From Heterohyrax brucei (lineage: Eukaryota; Chordata; Mammalia; Hyracoidea; Procaviidae): DNA of 64,000 nucleotides. The first letter of the stretch is position 1, and every line of letters begins with the position of its first letter. The notes under the pieces were generated by a model. It saw only the letters and a list, made by a program, of their open reading frames with translations, did no database searches and was not told the origin of the DNA. The stretch covers positions 61,906,001 through 61,970,000 of the forward strand of contig CM053158.1 in the NCBI GenBank assembly GCA_028571685.1. The letters run 5' to 3'. Positions 11,258-22,102 of this stretch are shown piece after piece. Position numbers and translations under genes: made by a program.

Positions 11258-11608
11258 CATTTTGTTTCTGTTTTCTTTAAATTAAGGGATAGGAAAATTA
11301 AGGCTGTGATGGCTAGTGGCTGTGGGGTCTATCTTCAGGGTAATGAAAATATTCTAATGTTGATGTGATAGACACCACTTTCTGACTATTTTAAAAGTCA
11401 TTGAATTACACATTTTAAACAAGTGAATTGTATGCCATATAAATTATACCTCAATAAAGCTGTCTATAGAGATTCATGATGCTCACACATTCATTATCAG
11501 ACTGTGAGATTATGACTTTAGAGACATGGGAGTTGGAAATTGACTACAGTGAAATTGTCTTCTGATAAAGAAAAAAAAGATATTTCTGGCTATACAAACA
11601 GTTCATAC

Positions 11609-11850
11609 CAAGACTCTCTGGGTGATACAAACAGTTAAGTCCTAGGCTATTAGCTGAAAGGTTAGGAGTTCAAATTCACCTAAAACATCTTGAAAGACAG
11701 GCCTGCTGATTTGTTTCCTAAAGGTTTTCCGTGAAAACAAACCCTCAGGACTGCAGTTCTAAAACATTGTGGAGTGTAGTCCTATACTGACATACATAGC
11801 TTTGCTGTGAGTCAGAACAGACTTGACGGCAATTAACAACAACAGCTCAT
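11609..11850 (+). mobile_element. AfroSINE (long form)
   Basis: The head is 'actctctgggtgatacaaac' and the tail is 'tgtgagtcagaacagacttg' followed by 'acggcaattaacaacaacag'. The 'aacaacaac' end matches the RTE 3' terminus at 36605, which supports RTE-driven mobilisation. Confidence 0.7.
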
Positions 11851-11885
11851 ACCAGAAAAAGTTTACTTCTTAAAAACTACTTTTT

Positions 11886-12738
11886 CCAACAAAGACAGAG
11901 AACTACAGACCGATATCACTCATGAAACTAGATGCAAAAATCTTCAACAAAATTCTTGCCAACAGAATACAACAACATATCAAGAAAATAATCCATCATG
12001 ACCAAGTGGGATTCATACCAGGGATGCAAGGCTGGTTCAACATCAGAAAAACAATTAATGTGATTAACTACATAAATAACACAAAAGACAAGGATCACTT
12101 GATTTTGTCCATTGATGCAGAAAAGGCATTTGATAAAGTCCAACACCCATTCATGCTAAAACTTTTAGCAAAATGAGCATAGATGGCAAATTCCTCAACA
12201 CAATAAGGGCCATTTCTACAAAGCCAATTGCCCATGTCATCCTGAATGGAGAGAGACTGAAAGACTTTCCCTTGAGATCAGGAACTAGACAAGGATGCCC
12301 ACTGCCACCTCTCCTATTCAACATTGTGCTAGAAGTTCTAGCCAGAGCAATTAGACAAGATGAAGAAATAAAGGGCATCTGCATCAGCAAAGAGGAAGCT
12401 AAAATCTCCCTGTTTGCAGATGATATGATTGTATATGCAGAGAACCCCAAGGAATCTATAAGTAAGCTACTCAAACTGATCGAAGAGTTCAGCAAAGTCT
12501 TAGGATACAAGATAAACATAAGTAAATCAGTAGGATTCCTTTATACCAACAATGAGACTGTTAAGGAGGAAATTATCAAATCAATACCATTTGTGATAGC
12601 CCCTGAGAAGATAAAGTACCTAGGAATTAATCTAACCAGAGAAACAACAGACCTTTTCAAAGAGAACTACAAGCCCTTACTACAAGAAACTAAGAGAGAC
12701 TTAGATAAATGGAAAAACCTACCCTGCTCATGGATAGG
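11886..12738 (+). mobile_element. Internal L1 ORF2 segment with its own target-site duplication (L1-C)
   Basis: About 850 bp matching only the reverse transcriptase part of young L1 ORF2, from 'aactacagaccgatatcact' to 'tgctcatggatagg'. The frame runs 11922-12176 and, after a 1-base deletion near 12165, 12173-12738. It includes '[15 protein letters not shown]' and '[14 protein letters not shown]'. Nothing upstream of the RT domain, no ORF2 C-terminus, no 3' UTR and no poly(A) tail is present. The segment is flanked by 'aaaaactactttt' at 11872-11884 and 12739-12751, and the left site reads TT/AAAA, the L1 endonuclease preference. It was therefore probably inserted as it stands. Confidence 0.85.
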
Positions 12739-12840
12739 AAAAACTACTTTTCACACATTTGTAGGTCTTTTCTGGACTCCATGATTAGAGAGTTTCCAAG
12801 ACCCTCTTTTTTCATTCTTTTTTTTTCTATATTTACAGAC

Positions 12841-13341
12841 TGTTTTAGTCAGCTAGGGCTGCTCCAGCAGAAATACCACAGAGTGGATGGCTTTAACAAA
12901 GAAAGATTTATTCTTACACAGTCCGGTAGGTTGCAAGTCCATATTCAGGGTGTCCGCTCCAGGGAAAGACTTTCCCCTTGACGGCTCTGGAGGAAAGTCC
13001 GGTATTGCATCAGTCATTGTCCAGGGAGTGTCCTAACGCAAGAACCTCTGGTCTGAACGACGCGCTCTGCTCCCGGTGCTGCTTGCTTGATGGTAGCGAG
13101 GTTCTCAAATTGTCCTTGGTTCTTTTTCCTTTTATTCCTTGCAAGCTAAAAGCATTAAGGGTGGGGCAAGCCATACTCCAGGGAAACTTCCCCCATAGCA
13201 GGAATTCACAGCCCCACCCTAATCCTTTAACATACAGGTTAGCAAAACCACACAATGGAGGACAGTCCCAAGATACTGGGAACCATATCCCAGCCACGTG
13301 GCTGCACACATTTTTGGGGGGACACAATTCAAACCATGACA
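12841..13341 (-). mobile_element. Solo lineage-specific MaLR LTR
   Basis: The complete LTR reads 'tgttttagtcagctagggct' to 'aattcaaaccatgaca' and is flanked by a perfect 5-bp duplication 'cagac' (12836-12840 and 13342-13346). Five bases is the size typical of ERVL/MaLR integrases. The family polyadenylation region (AATAAA-like on the minus strand) lies near 12905. Confidence 0.9.
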
Positions 13342-13534
13342 CAGACATATATGAACAGAAGTTACTATAATAAAAACCTATTAGATAGGTGAGGATATAA
13401 TTAACGGATACAGTTCTCTTAAATTTGTGAGGTAAAAAATTTCAAAGGAAGAGCTAAGAAAACTATTCAGGCTGAATTTGAAAATCATTTGATTGTAGGA
13501 GCTCTCAGACGTTTGGGTCTCAGGAACAACTTCC

Positions 13535-14200
13535 ATTCTTATAAAAATATCAAGGACCCATCTTAAGAGCTAACAAGTAGCCATCTATGAAGCATCAACT
13601 GGTCTCAACTCACGTGGAGCAAGGGAGAATGAAGAACACCAAGGAAACAAGGAAAACATGGGCCCAAGAGACAGAAAGGGCCACAAAAACCAGAGGCTAC
13701 ATCAGCGTGAGACTGGAAGAACAGGATGGTGCCTGGCTACCATCAATGACTGACCTCATGGGGAACTCAATAGTCCCTGACGCAGTGGGAGAAATGTGGG
13801 GTGCAGAACTCAAATTCTAGTAAAGAGTCCAGACTTGATGACCCCAGAAGACAGGGCTCCCAGACTCTCTGTTAGCCCAGAAGGGAAACCATTCCCAAAG
13901 CTAACTCCTCAGACAAAGATTGAACTGTTGTGTAAGACACAAAGTGATACCTGTGGAGGATGTGCTTATTGGCTTAGGTAGACACGGGAGACAACTGGGC
14001 AGCTCCTGTTTGGAAGTGAAGTGAGAAAGTATGGGAGGACAGGAGCTGGTTGAATGGACATGGGAAGTACAGGATGGAGAGGAGGAGTGTGCTGTCACAG
14101 CGTGGGGAGAGCAACGATGGCCACATAGTAATGTGTGTGTAAGTTTTTGTATGAGAAACTGACTCGAACTGTAAACTTGCACTTAAAGCATGTGTGCGAG
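13535..14200 (+). mobile_element. L1 3'-UTR fragment, older afrotherian type
   Basis: Same block order as 172-881 and 46380-47146: 'gggagaatgaagaacacc', 'gaacaggatggtgcctggct', 'gaactcaaattctag', 'aggagtgtgctgtcacag', ending 'tttttgtatgagaaactga'. This copy is longer than the first and ends in a mixed TG/CA microsatellite. It is 5'-truncated within the 3' UTR. Confidence 0.7.
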
Positions 14201-14241
14201 TGTGCGCGTGCACACACACACACATACACACACACACACAG
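14190..14241. repeat. TG/CA microsatellite
   Basis: An interrupted (TG)n/(CA)n block directly follows an L1 3' end. It probably grew from the A-rich tail of that L1. Confidence 0.85.
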
Positions 14242-15890
14242 AACATTAAGGACTTCGAAGAGCTTTGATTTGTGTGGGCTGTATCAATTGCTATTTACCA
14301 TATTAGAAAGAAAAACTGAGAAATTAAATATACATTTATGTATTCAACCCATTACACGTGATTTAGGAAATAATGTTGCAGTCTTTACTCCCCGTACTTG
14401 AGCATAGAGGAAGTGACCCAACTGGAGCTGGACTCATAGGACTCAAAAGAAATCAACTGAGCCCTGAGGTAAAGACAATAGATAAGATAATCTTGGAAAA
14501 TATTTTAGGGAAACTTACTTGTAAACCAATCAAACAGAACACAAGACTTTCTATTCTTTTCTCTATTAGCATTTAGTGAATGGAAAATTGTTGGACCAAT
14601 GCAGACCATCCTGACTGTTGTTACTGAAACTGCTACCAGTGATTGTTAAGAAAGATGATTTAAAATGTATGATTACTGTTTCCAGCCAATCTGGGAAAAT
14701 GTTAAGTTTTCCCTGGTTTTGCCCATTTGTAACACGGATACATTCTGAAAGTCCTGTAACATCCTTTGGACACTGGCGTATGTGGCTATGGCAGCACGTC
14801 TGTCCACTTCCCATTCTTGCTTATCTATAACCCCTGGGGTTTGGGCAGATATGGCTGTGCCGTTGTGCTTGTTGGTTTTCCCATTTCTGTTCTATAGTTT
14901 TCTTAGACTCAGGCAGACACGGCTCCACCAGCCACTTCACTACTTTTGCCTCTTTGAAAATATGCTGAGTAAAACTTCCCCTTTGCTTTACTAAACCTTG
15001 TGATGTTTTTTCCCCTGCAAAACATATCAACATAAACAATGTATTTTATGAAAAGTAACTATTTTCTAAAATGACAAAAAAAAGAGTAACATTGTTCTAT
15101 GTTCTGCAAATCTCTTTAATGCTTGGTTTAATCAAATAAAGCAAGAATCTCATATCGGCTTCTGAATTCAATCTGTTGTGATAGCAACATACTGCACATG
15201 TTCACACAACGAGAAAGTAAATTGACATTTTAGTATTTTTATGAAGATAGGGTCAATCTCATGGCCACACCCTTGAAAGGTCTTGGCAATCCCTACGGGT
15301 CTGCAGATCACCATTTGACAGTCACTGGTTCCGTGACATTTTAACAAAATCATTATTTAATAATTTAATAATTAGATTTAAAAATGTGCACAGATGTCTA
15401 CATGTGTGTACAAAAAAAAAAACCCACAAAAAATAATACAGACTATGATTTTGGCTTTTGCTCTGTAAAAGCCTGGTAACCATTATAATACAGAGGATGG
15501 TCACTAACATGGAAAAGCAAAAACAAATGGACAAACAAAATCCTTGCAATTTTATGATCTTAAAGTTGGTGACTCCAAGTTGCACGTAGACTCACATTTA
15601 TTTACACTTTTTGCCAATCAAAATTAATGAGAAGCCTGGATAAAAAACAGACTGTTACCGAAGTTTCTGAAGGCTTGAGTGGGGACCTGCAAGTACAGCA
15701 TGAGAGAAGTGAGTTCAGAAATTAGTAATACAAAAGCAAGAACAGTGGCAGCACTGCCTCCATTCATTCTTGAAACAATATACAACTGACTTCAAAAGAA
15801 TCCACATTGCTGAGATAGTTGACATGGCCAAGAACAGAGCATGAACATTAAACAAAGTCAATTTTGATTCATGGATATGAAAAATCATAA
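14242..15890. other. Unclassified intergenic DNA
   Basis: No long conserved frame and no repeat that I can name. The stretch 14760-15030 has some LTR-like traits: a 'ttcccctttgctttactaaa' segment and a dinucleotide-skewed downstream part. I cannot show ends or a second copy. A poly(A)-like run occurs at 15412-15422. Confidence 0.35.
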
Positions 15891-15892
15891 AA

Positions 15893-16085
15893 CCTGCTGC
15901 CATCTCGGTACTTACAACTCATAGCAACTCTATAGGACAGAGTAGAACTGCCCCAGAGGGTTTCCAAGGAGCAGCTGGTGGATTCAAATGGCCCAACTTT
16001 TGGTTAGCAGCTGAGCTCTTCCCCACTTTCCCACGAGGCCTCTGAGGTGAGGTGCTATGAGTCAAAACTGACAGCAATTGTCATC
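15893..16085 (-). mobile_element. AfroSINE, rearranged
   Basis: 15893-16045 is a minus-strand AfroSINE ('gtagaactgccccagagggt', 'ttggttagcagctgagct'). It is followed at 16048-16085 by a short plus-strand AfroSINE tail ('ctatgagtcaaaactgacag'). The element therefore looks folded on itself. Two overlapping insertions are the simplest explanation. Confidence 0.6.
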
Positions 16086-16089
16086 CTAT

Positions 16090-16550
16090 AAAAGTTACTG
16101 AAAAATAGCGATGCATATAGAATTCACAACATAAATAAGGAAATATATCCAGAGAAACATATATTGAAAGAAAGAGATGAACTGATACTTTCTGTCAAAA
16201 ACATGTATATCTTTATGGAAATATACAAGCTGGTATAGAAATGGTGGGAAGCATTTGGGAAGGCAAATAAGGGGGTTGGGGTGTTAGAGGCATACTGTTG
16301 TGAGAGTAGACCACAGACTGTATGATCACATGGCGAAAATGAGTCATATTTTCCTAGGACGAGATGTAAAACTAGCAGAGGAAAAAGTAAGAGAATTTAA
16401 CTGCCCATCTGATGGCAGTCTCATTTTGTTTAAAGCAGAACATTTGTTGGATATTAAACTGCTATAAAGAATATTAAATGAGAGGAACTACTGCATAGAA
16501 TTTCATCCTGATAAAGTGGAGTGGTAAAAGTGTAAAATGACCGTGCTGTC
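16090..16550. other. No recognisable feature
   Basis: AT-rich single-copy-looking DNA. Frames are short and I recognise no repeat. Confidence 0.35.
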
Positions 16551-16555
16551 TTGGA

Positions 16556-16675
16556 GGGGGAAACCCTGGTGCAGGTAGTAGATTAAGTGCTACGTTTACT
16601 AACTGAAAGCTCAGCAGTTCAAATCTTACAGACACTCCTTGGAAATGGCTCGATGGCAGTGGGTGGTGGTAGTGA
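16556..16675 (+). mobile_element. AfroSINE, internally deleted
   Basis: The head is 'aaaccctggtgcaggtagta' and the tail is 'ggctcgatggcagtgggtgg'. The middle third, normally 'tatggggcagttctactctg', is missing. Confidence 0.7.
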
Positions 16676-16853
16676 TCTTAGAGGAAACATGCCTATAGTC
16701 AGTAAGTACTCTGGACCCAAGAGTAGTAGAGTTTCAGCAGAGAGAATAAAAAAGCTATAATCCTGTGGTTAGGTAATTTAAAAGAGAAGAGGGCTAAAGG
16801 AAGATAAGATTCTGGGTAAGTCCCTCATTCAAGGGATTGTCATAGACGTGATA

Positions 16854-17414
16854 CATGAAGCCTGACAATTAAGTCTGTGAACTTAATTGTTCTAAGTGCT
16901 AAATAACTCACTGCTGAATTTTACTACTGTCACATTCAAAGTGCTTCCTTTGGGAAGCTGTGCACCGATGTTAGCACCTAGTCCACCCTTTAGAGAAATT
17001 TTGGAACTCTTCTAGAAGGCCATTGCGCACAGCAGCATGGTGGGAAGTTTGCAAACTTAGTTGTATAGTTGTTGGTGAGAGAGTTTTTAGCCAGTAAATA
17101 AATAACTGTGTTGGAACACCTTCCCTACTCACCTGATCCGGCCCTCAGTGACTTTTTCTTTACCCGGAGATAAAGGAAATATTGAAAGGAAGACATTTTG
17201 ATGACATGCAGGATATCAAGGGTAATAACAATGACAGCTCTGATGGCCATTCCAGAAGAGAATTCCAAAACTGCTTTGAAGGGTGGAGTGGGGGCTGGAG
17301 TTGGTGCATAGCTTCCAAATGGGAGTACTTTGAAGGTGACTGTCATGACATTCAGCAATGAGGTGTGTAGCACTTTTTCCAGGATGAGTTCATGAACTTA
17401 ATTGGCAGTCCCTG
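16854..17414 (+). mobile_element. Palindromic mariner-derived element, copy 1
   Basis: A 561-bp element between TA dinucleotides (16852-16853 and 17415-17416). Its ends are inverted repeats ('cctgacaattaagt...gaac' and its complement). The right arm, read forward, corresponds to the C-terminal part of a mariner transposase: 'PYSPDPALSDFFF' from about 17122, then the degenerate 'ALMAIPEENSKTALKG' region. The left arm (to about 17035) is an inverted copy of the last ~170 bp of that same gene end. Both arms are full of stops. Copy 2 at 61888-62445 has the same design in the opposite orientation. Confidence 0.8.
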
Positions 17415-17654
17415 TATTTTGATAATATCAAACATTTAATAGAATCTGTGAATAAGATGAAGAAATAAGAGCTACTGACACAGATTTGTTACTTTCAAGT
17501 CTTTCTTTCTAGAAGGTTCAAAAAAATACAACCAGTATAAGTATACCCATTGACTCTCCTCTAAGTACCCATCCCTCGGAAAATACCACTATGTATACAC
17601 TAATGCATGGAAGGATGTTAATTATAGTATTGTTTGTAATAGAAAAGAGGTAAA

Positions 17655-17802
17655 ATACACTATACTAGTTACCATCAAGTCAGTTCTAACTCATGGCGAC
17701 CCCTTGTGTTGCAGGGTAGAACTCTGCTTCAGAAGGTTTTCAGGGCTGTAACCCTGGCATGCTTCTGAGGTGCCTCTGGGTGAATTTAAACCATCAGTCT
17801 TT
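17655..17802 (-). mobile_element. AfroSINE
   Basis: It reads on the minus strand with the tail 'cgccatgagttagaactgac' and a central 'ccctgaaaaccttctgaag' block. It abuts the LTR-like repeat at 17805 and may have cut off that repeat's left side. Confidence 0.65.
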
Positions 17803-17804
17803 AT

Positions 17805-18205
17805 CACGGGATGCTGCACATGTACAATTTCTTGCTCCTTTGGTTTGACTCTTTGGTCCTGACTGTAGTTCTCTGGTGCTCCTGTTGGAGGGACACTTAG
17901 TGGTGGAAGTGGGACATTCTGTGAATGTCTCCAGATTTGATTCTATCTGGTCCCTTTTGAAAAGCAACTGAGCAAATTTACAAAATCGTTGGGGGACTTA
18001 TCTCAGTGTCCCAGGATGTAGTTAATTGTTGGATCATTTTATCCCCTGCTGCTTATTGATAGTTTTGTTCACGTTATTTTCAGTGGCCCTCACGGTCCCT
18101 GTCTTACTCCCCTTTGTTGAGTCAAAAGAGGTACTTCATTTTCCAGAGGATTTCCATTGCATGTGTCGCCACACACTGTTCTGCCCACCTCAGATAGTCT
18201 TATGC
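17805..18205 (-). mobile_element. LTR-like repeat, left copy
   Basis: This stretch matches 20405-20777 block by block: 'cacatgtacaatttcttgct', 'tggtgctcctgttggaggga', 'gggggacttatctcag', 'tgtcttactcccctttg'. Copy 2 carries an AATAAA on the minus strand, so both are read as minus. The left part present in copy 2 (20085-20404) is missing here. Family not identified; an ERV LTR is my best guess. Confidence 0.5.
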
Positions 18206-19009
18206 TTCCTAACAGACTCAGCATTTTCTCTGCCGGATTATGTGATGAATTAAGCTGCTATTGGCCAGGAAGAACATGGGATTAAATTATGAGGAGAAAC
18301 ATGCGTAGTCTTGCAAAGCAGAGGCCTCTTCATTGTCCTCATGCCAAAGGGGAGCCTTAACCTCTAACTGGAGGAATGTGCCACTTATGCAGCTCAGAAG
18401 TTTGAGACACATCTAGCTGTTCAATGTTTTTGAGTGTACTGACTCAGATGTCATCATCCCAAATTTCAGAGTCTCACATCTTCCCAATGACGGTCCTGAC
18501 AGTGTAGCAGACTTTGATCACTAAGTTCTCTAAAGCTCTGCCACTTTGTAATTAATTCTTGTGTATCTATCTAAAGAGGCTTTCTGACTTTTGTACTCAC
18601 TTCGCTGTATATTGGTTGCTTCTCTGCACTGATTACATCCCAGCAGCACACATCCAATTCTACTTCTTCTCTTGCAGCTACAAACACTTGAGATATTACA
18701 CCCGCCAGTGTATTACTTTCTACTGATATCCTAACTCAGTTTACCACTGGTGGAAGTTCTGACACCTCCTACCATTCTCATTGCTAGCTAGCTGGCAGAT
18801 AATCCAGTTTCAAAATCCTATTTTAGAGAGTATATTTCCTTGAGCTGCTTCTGGTACAGCTGTCTTAGGTCAGCTTCCCCAGAAAACAAACTCTAAGGTT
18901 TATATGCATGAGGTTTATTGAAAAATGCTCCTGGGAACAATACCTATAAGAGAACAAGAGAAACAGGATTAGACAGAGGGAGAATTTTGACTGAGATGTA
19001 ATTACACAA
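18206..19009. other. Unclassified DNA between two related LTR-like repeats
   Basis: No open frame of note. If the flanking repeats are LTRs, this and 19741-20084 would be the interior of a decayed provirus. I see no primer-binding site and no recognisable gag or pol frame. 18870-19009 has a 'ggtttattgaaaaatgctcc' segment that also looks repeat-derived. Confidence 0.35.
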
Positions 19010-19740
19010 TGTCTTAGTCACCTAGTGCTGCTTTAATAGAAATACTACAAAGGATGGCTTTTAAAAGGGAAACTTTGTTTGTCACAGTGCAGTAAGCTAG
19101 AAGTCCAAATTCATGGTGTGAGCTCCAGGGGAAGGCTTTCTCTGCTGGCTCTGGAGGAAGGTCTTTGTCATCAATCTCCCTCTAGACGGGAAGCTTCTGA
19201 AGTGCAGGGACCACAGTCCTTCCCACAGGAGGTGCTCAGCTTCCAGCCCTACCTTCTTCTTTGATGGTATGAGGTCCCCACTCTCTGCTTGCTTCCCTTT
19301 TCTTTATAACCCCAAACATTGTCCCCAAACCAAACTCATTGCTGTTAAGTAGTGTCCGACTCATAGTGACCCTAGCGGTCAGAGTAGAACTGCCCCACAG
19401 AGTTTCCAAGGAGCATCTGGTGGATTTGAACTGCTGACTCATAGTGACCCTAGCAGTCAGAGGAGAACAACCCATAGTTTCCAAGGAGCACCTGGTGGAT
19501 TTGAACTGCGGACCTTTTGGTTAGCAGAGGTAGCACTTAACCCACTAGCCACCAGGGTTTCCAAGGTATAGCATAATCCCATACATGAGTCCTGCCCCAC
19601 CAGTTCAACTACTGCCCATCCTTCCTCATTGACATCATAGAGGCAAGGTTTGCAACACAAAGAAAGGAACACTAGTAGGAAACTTGGCCTAGCCAAGTAG
19701 CTACACACATTTTGGGGGGAACACAGGTCAATCCATGACA
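19010..19740 (-). mobile_element. Solo MaLR LTR carrying an AfroSINE
   Basis: The LTR runs 'tgtcttagtcacctagtgct' to 'aggtcaatccatgaca', flanked by 'cacaa' (19005-19009) and 'cacag' (19741-19745), a 5-bp duplication with one mismatch. Its length of 731 bp exceeds the usual ~500 bp because of the AfroSINE at 19322-19562. Confidence 0.85.
19322..19562 (-). mobile_element. AfroSINE with an internal tandem duplication
   Basis: Minus-strand AfroSINE. The segment 'actcatagtgaccctagc', followed by a 'gtttccaaggagca.ctggtggatttgaactg' block, occurs twice (about 19358-19434 and 19436-19510). The element therefore carries a duplicated ~77-bp central part. The tRNA-like head ends at 'ctagccaccagggtttcc'. 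Confidence 0.8.
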
Positions 19741-20084
19741 CACAGCATTTATTAAAACTTCTATGAACAGAAATAGTGAATAGTCTTCAAAACAAAAATT
19801 AAAAAACAGAAGTATATACTGAACGAGCAATTATTATTTTGGCATCTGGCACCCAATCCTATTTTTTATGGAGCTAACAATGCCTGAATTTTGCTTTGGG
19901 GAGCCTACATTTCCATTCTGCCTACCACTTATTTCACATGAAGTTGTTTTATCCCTAGGCTCAGGAGCAGAATATATGACCTGGGCTACATTATTTATTG
20001 TATCACATTCTGCTTGTTACAACAGTTGGTTCAGAGATAAGTGAATGATTTAATACAAGTAACTCTATGCAGTTTGTTACTAGG

Positions 20085-20777
20085 GCTCTCTCAAAGCCCT
20101 CAAGTGTCCTTGTCAGAACAGTGAGGAAGAATTACTCAAAGAGAACAGGCTATCCCACAAGATAAATCTTTATTGGAAAAATGGAAACACTCTGAAGCGG
20201 GGCAACGGCTGTGCCACTGAGCAAGTTCAAGGTTGGCTTTTCATAGACCTTCTAAGCCCAGGGTATATTTGGGGACAACAAATCAGCAATGGGATCTGAG
20301 GTATTTCCTTTTTGGCAGGTGGCCAGTTGTTCCTTGATTGTGCATATACGCAGACTTCAAGACTGTTCCCTCGATGGGCTTCTGGGACTGGCAGCAGCAA
20401 AACTTATTATGGGGTGTTGTACATGTGTGGTTTCTTGCTCCCTTGGTTCGATTTCCTGATCCTGACAGTAGCTCCCTGGTGCCTTGCTGGAAGGACACAC
20501 AGCAATCAAGTGGGACTTTCTGTGCATGTCCCCAGCGTTGGTTCCATCTGAAAAACAGCTTTGAGGAAGTTTACACAATTGGCTGGGGACTTATCTGAAT
20601 ATAGCTAATCACTGGATCTTTTTTTATCTCTTATTGTTTGTTCGTAGTTTCAGCCACATTATTTACAGAGGCCCTCAGGCTCCCTGTCTTACTTCCAACT
20701 GCTGCAAGGTACTGCATTTTCTATACAGTTTCCATGGTTTGTTTCCCCCACAGATTATTCTGCCTACCTCACAATGA
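20085..20777 (-). mobile_element. LTR-like repeat, right copy
   Basis: Related to 17805-18205 and longer on the left. On the minus strand an AATAAA lies at about 20169 ('ccaataaagatttatcttg'), suited to an LTR R-region signal. Exact ends and family are not established, and no target duplication was found. Confidence 0.5.
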
Positions 20778-21654
20778 GGTGTAAGAAATATACTAGGACT
20801 TTTGGGAAGGAGAAACTTCCTCTTTTTTCCTTCATACTTTTTGGAAAAGACTTTCTTCTTTTTGTGTAAAAGATTTTAAAAATTAGTGTCTAGTGCTTCA
20901 GAGGTAGGGGCTGGCTCATGTTTAAGCCTATCCCATCTTGTGTCTCTGAAGACTACATTTCGTTTATCCTAATTTTTTTTCCCATTAACATTTAGGAGCA
21001 GCTTGTCTAGTTTCACATAATTACATTTAGGTGAGCAGGCTCACTGAAACACCTGAAACTTGTTCTTTCAGAAAACAATAAAAGACAAATGAGCACGTCC
21101 TGTTACTAAGACTTCAGAAGTCTCATGGCTCACTAATCTTGCAATTGTCATAGCAAGATTTCTAATTTTCTGTTCTTTATGTTTAAGCACATATTGTTCT
21201 CTTACAAGCACTAACTAGGCTACCAATATCAGAAGCACATCACGTGAATTCAAAGGGAGGGAGCTAACAAAATTCATTATGTAAAATGCTCTCAAAAAAC
21301 TTTCCCTTAAGCAAGTTAATCCTTACCACCTGTTCTCAAAACAAAACCCACATCTAGCATTTGAACAAATCACAGAAGGCTTTCCACTTCCAGATTTCCC
21401 ACTCTCAAGTACATCACGTCACGAAGCACCAACTAGAGAATATTATGCTGCTAATTCCTGATGTAACAATATAAATATTGCATGAATGCCTGAACTCTCG
21501 GGATAGTGTAATTTCACTCGGTGAGATTGAACTTCTCTCCAGTTTAAATTGTATCTTGCCTTTAATAAACCTCTTTGCTTTTGCTTTAAAAATACACAAT
21601 TTTTACTGTTTTACACTTTGCAAGGGAAATTCAGGGTGGTCATTGAGGGAGCAC
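20778..21654. other. Unclassified intergenic DNA
   Basis: Low GC, short frames only, and no repeat family that I can name with confidence. Confidence 0.35.
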
Positions 21655-22102
21655 TGTCCCTGAAATTCAGGGAAGTTGTCTTATCCAATGATCAGACTTC
21701 ACCATTAGCTGAAACAGCCTCGTATGCCCCACCTGGTATAACCATAAATCCATAAATAACTTTATGCCTGCCACCCCCACCATCCTAATCAAAGCCCTTC
21801 CCTTATCAAAACCTTGACCTTAAGCAAACCTTATTCCCTCCCCTTTCTAATCAACACTGCTTCCTTATCAGACCATAAAACCCCTAACCAGAATTTCTTG
21901 TTACCCCTCTTCTCTTTCTTTTCTTATCAAACCATAAGCTCCCTCACCCAACATTACTTCACTGGAACTTTAAAACTATAAAAAACTTGCCCTACTGGGG
22001 AGAGATGGGCTGAGCCAACCTCAGCTCAGACTCTACTCTCTTTATCTTCAAATAAACTTCACTGGATTCTTGGACTGGTGTGTTTGTGCCTCTATTTCAG
22101 GC
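21655..22102 (+). mobile_element. Solo LTR, probably ERV1-like
   Basis: It shows LTR architecture: a C-rich U3 with repeated 'cttatca.accataa' motifs (21800-21945), a TATA-like 'aaactataaaaaac' at about 21970, the transcript region 'ctgagccaacctcagctcag', an AATAAA at 22051-22056 ('tcaaataaacttcactggat'), and an end near 'tgcctctatttca'. No internal viral sequence follows. The exact 5' border is uncertain and I found no clean target duplication. Confidence 0.65.

Larger units (their letters stand above)
9886..11470 (+). mobile_element. Old L1 (L1M-type) 3' end, interrupted
   Basis: 9886-10113 matches the C-terminal part of L1 ORF2 in nucleotide pattern ('acccctaggataactataat', 'cagaaatttcattcctaggt'). 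After an LTR it resumes by about 10850 ('aatactgatatatgctgtgg', 'aagccagtctcaaagga'), is broken by an AfroSINE, and ends at about 11470 with 'tatacctcaataaagctgt'. All frames are destroyed. It is a common L1M 3'-end type shared by placental mammals. Confidence 0.7.

Noticed and set aside
14190-14241. CA-rich tract, considered as a Z-DNA-type regulatory element
   Set aside because: It directly follows an L1 3' end and is explained as a microsatellite grown from its tail.
13901-14246. Minus-strand Cys/Ser/His-rich ORFs of ~90 codons
   Set aside because: They read through an L1 3' UTR and a CA microsatellite, so the composition is low-complexity artefact.
18206-20084. Searched for gag, pol or env remnants between the LTR-like repeats
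   Set aside because: No retroviral motif found by eye on either strand; reported only as a possible interior.
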